From: Edolisoma coerulescens
Lineage: Eukaryota; Chordata; Aves; Passeriformes; Campephagidae
Length of the DNA stretch: 64,000 nt
Direction: 5' to 3'
NCBI GenBank assembly: GCA_013397115.1
Contig: VWZW01006876.1
Location: 9,397 to 73,396, forward strand
This document shows, piece by piece, positions 50,601-64,000 of the stretch. The notes beneath the pieces were generated by a model, which was given only the letters and a program-made list of their open reading frames with translations, did not search any database and was not told the origin of the DNA. Every line of letters starts with the position of its first letter. Positions within the stretch are counted from its first letter, which is position 1. A program made the translations under genes and the position numbers.

Positions 50601-51405
50601 AGAGGATTGCAGTCCAGAGGAAAACAAGCTTTCGGTTGCTTCATGCCAAAAGAATGTTACTTTCCCTTCAGGCCTTTGTTTCGTCAAGTGTTTTAGAGCA
50701 GCAGGAAGAATTGCAGACCAAGGGGTTCAGAGATAAACTGAGCAGAGTCTGTAGTGACTTGATCTAAAAATTCTCTGTTTAAGTGGTGTTTATGCTTCAG
50801 TTTCCTTCTAAGAAGGAACAAATTGGTGGCTGGAGCCTTGACGAAAAAAGAGCATTTGGGGAAGACAGTTTTGTGTAAATTTTGCTGTGGGGTTGATGAG
50901 CAGTCAGAGCCTGTAATTATTGTGATTGAAGTGCAGTATCCTATTCTTTTGTGTAATAAAGAACGCCTATGATTATGTCTGGATCCATCTGTCCTTGGGG
51001 GAAGAAAATCTATTATCTCTTGCTTTCCACTGTTAAGAATGGCTGCACTGAATGATGTTACTGTGGGTATTCTTTTTTGCATGTTTGGCCATAAATACTT
51101 CTTATTTGTGGAAATTAGCAGAGTAAGACCGTTCTGGATGAGGCCAAAAATTGCAGTCCTTTTCTGATCCCTGCCTCTTTCCTTGGGTTAGTTAGTGTGA
51201 GTCAGTGGATTGGGGTTTGCTGGCCACATGCACAGAGAGACACAACTGCACGGTGAGCAGGAGGTTCTCGTTGCCTTTGTCTGGGCTGAAAATCAATCTG
51301 TCACCAGCCCAGGCTGGAGAAATGCCCTCCTCCCTTTGGGTCTGGCCTCAGGGGTTTTTCCCAGTGAGGACTGAGTGGGCTCTGGTCCGGTTTCCCTGTC
51401 AGTAA

Positions 51406-56352
<4,947 letters not shown>

Positions 56353-56410
56353 TAAGTGAAAATGGCTTTTAAACTCCACTTCACCGCTGACCTGAGCTGG
56401 TGTTCACTCA

Positions 56411-56460
56411 AAGGTTGGACTTGATGATCTTGGAGGTCTTTTTCAACCTTAATTCTGTGA
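56411..56460 (+). mobile_element. Short CR1 LINE 3'-terminal fragment
   Basis: aaggttggacttgatgatct, then tggaggtctttttcaacctt and aattctgtga match the last 50 bases of CR1 elements. It lies only about 60 bases downstream of the RERE donor at 56352. Confidence 0.85.
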
Positions 56461-59240
56461 AAATTACTCAAGGGAAGAAAGGTTAAAATCCAGCTGGTAG
56501 GAGGGTGGGGTGGAAGGGATGCGAGGGAGAAGCTGCATCTTTCTGAGTGTGTGTTTATACAAGAGAAATATCAGAGCACAAAACAAAATTGTGCAGTGAG
56601 TCCTGACATCCGGGTGCATCTCTGGGTAAATGATGTGCTGCTTCTAAACAGCTTCTTGGAAACATGGAAGTTTTTTAAAGGTTTCAGGTTTTATCAGGAA
56701 TTCTTGGCTGTCTTCTTGGTTGAATGTACACCCCTGAAAAAACTTTTAAAAATCATTTGCATCTTCTAGTCAGCAAAGTTGAAATTTAGACACTTCTAAG
56801 AAATCGAATTGAAAGTTTTTAAGTGTGGAAATTCCTGCTTTCCTGTGTAAATAGTCATTCCAGAGTCCCATAGCAGGAATTCCTGGCTTGTGCTTTGCTG
56901 GCCTAGAACAAATGAGAGGTACAGAAAGAACTTTCTTTGGGAATCAGTTCATATTTGAAGAAGGTGTGTCCAGCGTGCTCTTCAGTCTGCCTGGGGTTTG
57001 TTCAGCCAGCCTTGGTCAGCTGTGTTGGGAAAGCACAGCTCAGACCAGGCTGTAGCTGTGTTATTTTCTGGGTCCAAACACAACACTTTCTCCGTGTACG
57101 GGATTTTCTAAACACAGAAAATGCCTCACAAGTGCCAGCCTCGAGGAGTCTGTTGTTCAGGGGGGATATTTCCATGAGCACTCCAGTGAAAGGTGAATAA
57201 ATTGGCCCAGGTCTCTGCTGGGCCAGATGATTGTTCCTTTCAGTGCAGAACACAATCAGCTGTGGACCTTGATTTCCAGAGATATTGTGGAGGAAAGTCT
57301 CACTTGAAGCAGGGATTAGATAAGCATATAAATAAGAAATATTTGAATTGTTACCTGGTAGATTTACTGTTTCTAATGCAGATCTGAATCTTTGTGCTTC
57401 AGGGCATTGCCAGCCACTAACTGCTTGCAGTTAGGAAGGAACTCCCTGTGTGGGTATTTATTGTGTAATTGTCTATTTATGAGGCTTCCTGTACCTTATT
57501 CTGAAGTGTCTTAATCTGTCTTTGTGGCTGAGAGGGGACTGGACTGGTGGAACTCCCTCACTCGGGCATTTCCCCTTCACTGCGAGTCTCTGGGAGCCAA
57601 CCTCGCTGGTGGTGGATGGTGCTGAGCCCTGGGAATATCCCAAATTCAAACACCATGTGTTAAAATGCTTTTGGAACATCGCTGGTGTGTTTTCTTCTGA
57701 GCAGTCCACCAAGGCAAGGCATTTATGAGGTTTTCATGGTGCCCCTCTCTGATATTCAGCACCCTCCTTGACCCATGTTTGTCGCTGTACATCAGTGCAT
57801 TTTGGGTTTGAGTGTTGGTATTGGTGGCTGATGGATGATTTCTCCTGTGAAATGCCATTTTTGTTGCTGTCAGTGTGGTTTTAAACCCACTTTCTGTGTA
57901 GAAGTAGCTGTTAATTCTTCCAGCTATTAGAGAATGACTGAGCCTGAACAGATCAATGAAATGACAAAGCAGAGCGCTCAGTGATCAGCTAATTACTCAG
58001 ACTAGCCAGCTCTGAAAGGTAGGTTTTTCTTCATTTGGTTGCAGCCAGGTTTTTTTCCTGATCCCAGCTCATCAAGCCTGTATTTTGTCTTGGAATGGGG
58101 AAGGTTCAGCGAGAGGAGCTAAATGAAGGCTGACACTGACATCTCTAAGTATACGTAGATTAAAAAGCTGCTGAATTTTTGCTTGGAACTAGAAATAACC
58201 AGGTATTATTCTACAAAGAGTTTCATGGCCATGGATCAAAATTCCTCCTCCCAAACACTGTTTGAAAAATAATGCCAAACATTCAAGGCTTGGGTGAATT
58301 TCAGAATGGAGGTTTTGGGAAGTGTTTGTGTTTTAGTTGCACAACATTTGCTTTTCCTTTATTTTTAATCTTCTGCAGTGTTCTTGCTGGGGGATGTTGT
58401 GAGCCAAGTGATTTTTGGGGTGTCCTGTATCTTAGGGAACGGCTTTAGATCGTTTGAGCAGAGCCACAGGAGCTGAAACACTCAGTTTACTGAACAATTA
58501 AATTATTATGGTAGTTCATGGAAGCAGCCAGGCTGTTGGTGAAGGTTCCCAAGCAGGGGGTGGGAGGTACCAGAGAATAAGCAACAAGGAAATTGTGTAT
58601 CCACCTATGCTACAATGAACATTTCTCACTGGATTATTGTACGAGAAGGTCAAGGTTTGTTTTGTGGCCTGATCTGCTTTGCTTACTCTGTCTTTCAAAA
58701 TTTGGGAAACTTTTTATCCTTCTTTAGCCTCATGGTAGATTGAGACATCTCAGATGCTGGAAAATAGAGGGATGTACCGTAATTAAAGCCTTGTGTGCTG
58801 CAGGGGAAGGGATGTTACCTTCATGTAAATGGTACCTAAGAGCATGTTTGAGAATTACCTAACAAATAGGGAGGTCAGGGATGAAGGCTGGTGCAGGAAG
58901 CTCAGGCAGTGAGTCAGGCCTGGCTCCTCGGGGGTTCACGCTGTGTTCACACGTGCTGGTTGTGAGAATTAATATTCCTTAAATGCTCTGGTACACTGCA
59001 GCATGGACGGAACGCGAGTGTTCCGTGACTCGGCCTCCTGCTCCGCTTTCCAGCACACGAACTGTGCTGCGCGTTCAAACGCGGAGCTTTAGCGCCCGGA
59101 ACCCTCGGAGCCTTGGGACGAGGGTGATTTTCAGCAGCGGGAGTAGCAAAGCTTTGGGGCTGGTGCTTGGATCGCCCCTGGAGCAGCGCGGGGGCCGGGC
59201 TGGGCTCGGCGCGTTGGCCGTGAGGGATCCCCCAGCCAGG

Positions 59241-59424
59241 GCCCCTCAGCCCTCATCCATCCCTCAGCCCTCCCTCAGCCCTCGGCCCTCCCTCAGCCCT
59301 CACTCAGCCCTTCCTCATCCCTCAGCCCTCCCTCCGCCCTCCCTCAGCCCTCAGTCCTCCCTCAGCCCTCATGCCTCAGCCCTCCCTCATGCCTCAGCCC
59401 TCCCTCATCCCTCCCTCCGCCCTC
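59241..59424. repeat. Low-complexity CCCTCAG/CCCTC repeat next to an assembly gap
   Basis: Variants of CCCTCAG, CCCTCC and CCCTCAT are repeated for about 184 bases up to the first N at 59425. The strand asymmetry (C/T-rich) and repetition explain why the assembly broke here. It also keeps long frames open and produces a false 296-residue ORF. Confidence 0.85.
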
Positions 59425-59602
59425 NNNNNNNNNNNNNNNNNNNNNNNNNNNNNNNNNNNNNNNNNNNNNNNNNNNNNNNNNNNNNNNNNNNNNNNNNNNN
59501 NNNNNNNNNNNNNNNNNNNNNNNNNNNNNNNNNNNNNNNNNNNNNNNNNNNNNNNNNNNNNNNNNNNNNNNNNNNNNNNNNNNNNNNNNNNNNNNNNNNN
59601 NN
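59425..59602. other. Assembly gap (178 N)
   Basis: Unresolved bases between the CCCTCAG-type tract and a second GC-rich tandem repeat. The true length is unknown. Confidence 0.99.
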
Positions 59603-59611
59603 GGGTAGCCC

Positions 59612-59726
59612 GGCTGTATTCGCGAATCCCCGGCCGGGGTTGATCGCTGTATTTATTAGCGGATCCCCGGCTGTATTTGCGGATCCCCGCTGTATTTATC
59701 AGCGGATCCCGGGTGTATTTATTGCC
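59612..59726. repeat. Tandem repeat of a GGCTGTATTTATTAGCGGAT-like unit
   Basis: About five degenerate copies, roughly 20-30 bases each, all contain (g)ctgtatt[t/c] followed in most by gcggatcccc. They start at about 59612, 59646, 59669, 59690 and 59712. The array probably continues into the gap on its left. A 12-bp perfect palindrome CCCCGGCCGGGG sits at 59628-59639. Confidence 0.75.
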
Positions 59727-60021
59727 GGAGCAGGGCTGGCGCGGGGAGCCCGCGGCGCCGTTCCGGAGGCAGGGCTGCGGGAGGCAGGGCTGAGGGGGGG
59801 AGGGAGGGGCACAGCACATGCTCCGTGCCGCCGGTCCGAGGGCGAAGTTTCTGCGTTCTGCGTGCGGGCTTAGGTCACAGCACAAGCTCAGTGCAGGCTC
59901 GGCGAGGTCTCCCAGCCCGCATGTGCCTCCATTTTGAGTTGGTAGAGTGGAAAAGGCAGAGTTTGAGCTGGTAATAGAGGGCTCAGCAATCCATCCCAAC
60001 CCACAAGCGCCTGTCATAGTC

Positions 60022-60047
60022 ATGGATGATCCATTCAGCCCCTGCAG
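60022..60047 (+). other. Candidate coding part of an alternative first exon
   Basis: ATG in strong context (G at -3, G at +4) opens MDDPFSPC and ends with AG at a good donor, cctgcag|gtaggc. That leaves phase 2, the same phase as the exon ending at 56351, so splicing to the next RERE exon would keep the frame. The stretch is only 26 bases, and phase fits by chance one time in three, so this is a hypothesis. Confidence 0.2.
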
Positions 60048-61017
60048 GTAGGCTACATCACTCCGGCCTCCCCGAAACCATGGTGATTTTTGCTGTTGTT
60101 CGTGACTTCTGCAATGTTTATGAGATCATTTCATTGCTGTTGCATGTTCCTGAGAGCCCTGCCAGCTGCTCCCGGAGCAGGAGGGCACTGCCAGGGGCTC
60201 TGCCTGCCGAGGGGGGCACGGGGAGAAACGCTGCAGCGGGGTGGGTTTGGGGGGTTTTTGGGGGTTTCAGTGGAGCTGTGTGCATGCAGGTCCGGGCGGC
60301 TGCAGAGCCTCCCTGCAGGCGCTGCAGGAGCGCGATCAGGGAACGTCCGGGCCTGTTTGGGTGATGCGAGAGGAGGGTCGTGCATCAGCAGCCATTGGTT
60401 GCTCCGAGGATGGGTGGTTCTCCCGGTGACGGAGGGCGCTGGTCCCGCTGACACTTGCCCAGGTGTGAAGGAGCTGCCGGGGCCGTGTTTGCTGTCATCC
60501 ACACGCGGATAACGCTGGTGCATCTGAACCTGCTGCCGTGTGCGGGAGAGCAGCTCCGGGAGAGCTGTGCAGGCAGCACCAGAGGCTTGTCAGGCTGGCA
60601 AGCACGGGGTTGGGCTGATGGAATAAAGTGCAGGGCTTGGGCTCTGAGGTCCTTGTGGGACAGCCAGCAGTGTCACTGCTAAATATAAATGGGTGTGAGA
60701 GGACTCGGGTGTGTTGGTGGAGTAAACACCGTTGTGCAGCCTGTTCTTGTTCCCAGGGGTCTGTCCTTGTGCAGAGCGGGGCTGTCCTGCCGTGGTCCCG
60801 CAGAGCTGACCCCTCACCCTGGGCTCTGGGGCTGGGGAGATGCTTCAGCCAGGGGAACTTGTTTGGGAGTTCCTGCAGGGTTTGGATTGAAAGGGAACAG
60901 GACTGTGTGTGCTGCTCACAGTGACATCTCTGGAACTCGAGAGCAGGAGGTTGGCCCTTAGCCCTGCACACATTGTCACTCACCTGGCAGTGGCTGTGTC
61001 ACTGGGGCTTGGAGACA

Positions 61018-61318
61018 GGAGGGACAGTGACTTCTCACATGGGCACAGAGTGACAGGACAAGGGGGAGCAGCTTCAGATGAACAGAGCACAGATTGAGAT
61101 GAGAAATTAGGAAGAAATCCTTTATTGTGAGGGTGGTGAGGCCCTGGCACAGGTTGCCCAGAGAAGCTGTGGCTGCCTCATCCCTGAAAGTGTCCAAGCC
61201 CAGGCTGGACAGGGCTTGGAGCACCCTGGGGTAGTAGAAGGTGTCCCTGCCTGTGGCAGGGGGTGGAACGGGATGGTCTTTAAGGTCCCTTTGAACCCAA
61301 CCCAGCCTGTGATTCTGG
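61018..61318 (+). mobile_element. CR1 LINE 3' end, about 300 bp
   Basis: This is the best-preserved CR1 here. It contains gtgagggtggtgaggccctg, gcacaggttgcccagagaag, ctgtggctgcctcatccctg, the ggtgtccctgcctgtggcag block, ctttaaggtccctttgaacc and a terminal gattctgg. The 5' limit is approximate (gagggacagtgacttctc). It is 5'-truncated and non-coding. Confidence 0.93.
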
Positions 61319-64000
61319 TCAGAAGCTGAGGAATGAGCGATGAACAAACCTGCAGAATTCTGCTCGTGTCAGTGCCGTGTCCATGCCTGTATCTTACCCC
61401 AACTGTCATTCCCTTACCCATTTCGTTTTATACCTCTAGAACATAAAAAAAATCAAAACCACCTATTTCATGTGGATCACTGGTCACTTTTGCCATTGGC
61501 TGAAGCAAAGTCCTGCTAATGATGACAGAGCTCAGTTCCCTTGAGCTTCAGTCTGGCTGGATCACCTCTTAGTTTAGAGAGGAGTCTCCATAGGCCTGAG
61601 CTTTGGACACATTCTTATTCCTAATAAAGGAGCCACTTGAATATTTGCAGGAATCTGTCAGTGCTCTGCAGGAATACAGGGATATGGCAGCTTAGCTTGT
61701 GTCCTTAACATTGGTTTTAAATGTTCACTTCTAGACAGAAGGGGCTGGGCAGCCAGTTTATAACCAAGCAGCTCCTCAGGTCTGTGTGTAGGTGCCCAGG
61801 GCTGTACACTTGGGTTTAAAAAAAAAAGCAACAACACGAATAGAAACCCAACCTCCCTGCTCCCCCCAGCCAGGGAACACCCCTAAAACCCACAGCCCTC
61901 CCCCAGGAAAACCAACCCAAGAAAAGCCTGGGTGGCAGCAGGATGAGGCTGTGAGGTGTCTTGGTGCTGGCAGGATCTGCAGTGCTCTGAACTGCCCCAT
62001 CCTCCGTGGTCAGCCTGGAGCTGTGCTCCTGCAGTTACTCCGTTCCTAACGGAGAGTTTTGTCCTGGCTAGGTGCCCAGCAGATTCTCCCAGTTCAGGCA
62101 CTGCTGGTGGGTGGTCTGGTGAGTTAATGCCACTCCAAACAGCTGTTAGGAATTGCAGATATATCATGGGAAGTGCTTGAATATTGTCCTTTGGATGAAG
62201 AATAGTCTCTTCCGTTTGTTCTGCCTTCATTTCAGCTTTTTTTCCAGGCATAAATCAGTAAGATTACCTCTTTCCCCTTCCTTCCAATTGTTTAGGATGT
62301 AATTTGTTTTAATTAGAGCTTGTTTCCAGGTGTATGGTGGAACTAGGGATACCTTCCAGCTCCTTTCATGCTTCCCATTCTTCATGCTTATCACCTCTGA
62401 CACGAGCTGTTGCCTCTCCCCGTGTTTGCTGTTCAGGGAAGCTGGAGATTTGTGCTGTCAAGCAAGTTCAGAGCCCCGGAGGTTGATCATTGCCTCTGAT
62501 CTGATGAAGCTTTATGGAAGAGTTCCCTGCTGTGCTGCTGCCCAGTTCCACCGTCCTGCACAGGCACTGGGGCTGTGCTGGAGCAATGGTGCTGCTGTGC
62601 TGTTCAGTCTGGTTTAACAGGGAATATTTGCTCTGGGAAGTGCGAAGGCACTGCCTGGCCACTTTAGAAACTGTGCAGGACAAACAGCATCGTTCCATGC
62701 TGGATTCATTTACACATTTGCTCACCAGTGTAAGTGCTGCTTGTAAACAACACTCTGGTTCTATTAAACTCACACGTAACCAGATGAAAACCTTTGCATT
62801 ATGCAGTGGTTCTCAGTAATTCATTTCTTTGAACTCATGATCAAAATGCTGGTGTCTTCCTTACCTGGAGGTGAACAAGGGTTAGAGAGGTGCTCCATGG
62901 CGTGTTCCCCACACAGGTGATTCCTGTGGGGAGAGAACACTTCCTTCCTGTGCAGTAACTTGGCTGAATTATTGTCACCTCCGTCCCATCTTTTGGGTGG
63001 GGGACAGCACTGAGGACTCTCTATAGGTTTTTTTTTTTTTTCCTCCTCTATAAGCACGATGGAAAAATAACATTATCTTGAAAAAGCTTTTCCTGTCTGA
63101 CTCGAACTTGTGCAAGTACTTCCTTCTGCAGACAGCAGCCGGGTGCAGAGCAGCCTCCACGTCCTTCCCGTGGTGCCCCTGCAGTCAGGAGCAGGCTGGA
63201 GCTTGCTCTGGAGGTACAGGAGTTGGTACATGTTCATTCATTCCTGCTTTGGAGTGAGCAAGCACTCAGAACCTTCCCTTATAAGTTCATTTGCCTGAAA
63301 TACAGGTTGGATTTTTCGGCCAGAACACAAAATTACTTCTGCTTTTTTTTAAAATTACAACACACTGTTAAAATAGGTTTTAAATGAAGCTTAAACTTAC
63401 AAGGGGAAAGAATATTTTCTGAGCATTTGGATACTATTTCTATAAAATGAATTTTAAAATCTTGCTTAAAGAACGAAGGTTTAAGACACAGGTGAAATGA
63501 GGGAACTTGTTCATCTGAGGTATTTAACTCAGGTTTGTGGTAGTTGTGGGATTTTTTTTGGTTAAAGGTTGAGTAGCCTGAACGTGTTTGTCCCTTTTAC
63601 ATTTTGAAGTGTGCAGTGTATGAACATGACATGCATAAGATAATTTTGGGTTAAAATTAAGGATCCACTTGGCTCAGTATCCTGCCTCCCAACAGTGACC
63701 ATAAACAGATGCTCTTGGCTGCAGTGCCAGTCACTTCCAGGCCCTGATAAACTGGTTTTTAATCTGCTGAAGTTGGAGTGGAGTAATTTTGTTCTCTCCC
63801 ATTTTGTCCCTCTGGAAATGGAACAAAATGATCCTTGCCAGATGTTTTTAGAACTGCCTCTGAAGAGCAGGGGTCTTTCATCTTGGGTATTGGACTATTT
63901 GAATTAAAGGATTTTTTTTAAAAAAACCTTTTCTTGAGAATTTCTTGGGAGTTTCTGTTAATTTTACAGAAATCACAAGTATCTAGGAGTTACTTTACTG

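Larger units (their letters stand above)
58990..60570. promoter_or_regulatory. Intronic CpG-rich island, candidate internal promoter
   Basis: CpG dinucleotides are frequent in 58990-59230 (for example tgctgcgcgttcaaacgcgg) and 59603-60570, while surrounding intron has few. The island is interrupted by a CCCTCAG-type low-complexity tract and a 178-base gap. It contains no coding exon of RERE that I recognise. An ATG in strong context at 60022 followed by a good donor (cctgcag|gtaggc) lies near its centre. Promoter function is inference from composition alone; a GC-rich minisatellite cluster is the main alternative. Confidence 0.45.

Noticed and set aside
58983..59873. 296-residue ORF across the CpG island
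   Set aside because: It runs through the CCCTCAG-type tract and the N gap, shows only Pro/Ser-rich low complexity, and matches no protein family.
62330..62820. Overlapping ORFs of about 95-101 residues near the window end
   Set aside because: They do not resemble the next RERE exon or any known protein, and overlap each other on both strands.

Overview
The window is vertebrate genomic DNA, most likely from a bird. The only LINE remnants I recognise are three short, decayed CR1 3' ends. Introns are long and otherwise poor in transposons, and there are no mammalian SINEs. It contains no bacterial features, operons, CRISPR arrays or recognisable tRNA genes.

The one recognisable gene is RERE (arginine-glutamic acid dipeptide repeats protein, atrophin-2) on the + strand. 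Five coding exons can be placed to the base with GT-AG borders and consistent reading phase: 18315-18645 (start exon, with 5' UTR from 18169), 29048-29118, 51427-51532, 53006-53102 and 56247-56351. Together they encode about the first 237 residues. These are a basic/acidic repeat N-terminus, a nuclear-localisation-like lysine cluster and most of the BAH domain. The rest of the BAH domain and the ELM2, SANT, GATA-finger and atrophin regions must lie beyond position 64000. The promoter and upstream 5' UTR exon(s) are probably to the left of the window, or at the GC-rich edge at 1-73.

Layout: 1-73 is a GC-rich edge with a 16-bp direct repeat. 74-18168 is intron before the start exon. 18646-29047 is intron, with a 50-bp minisatellite and assembly gap at 22055-22330. 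29119-51426 is a 22-kb intron with a CR1 fragment and many AT-rich stretches that look like conserved non-coding DNA. 51533-53005 and 53103-56246 are short introns. 56352-64000 is the start of the next intron. It holds a CpG-rich island (about 58990-60570) with a second assembly gap, low-complexity repeats, and a candidate alternative first exon whose donor phase would fit the downstream RERE exon.

The most interesting non-coding signals are that intronic CpG island, several perfect inverted repeats (27388-27421 with 15-bp arms and 4096-4126 with 12-bp arms are the best), and near-perfect binding-site palindromes of RFX X-box, MARE, DR1 and NKX2 type. None has been tested beyond reading the sequence. 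The direct joining of the second and third coding exons also suggests that the extra segment of the mammalian long isoform is absent here.
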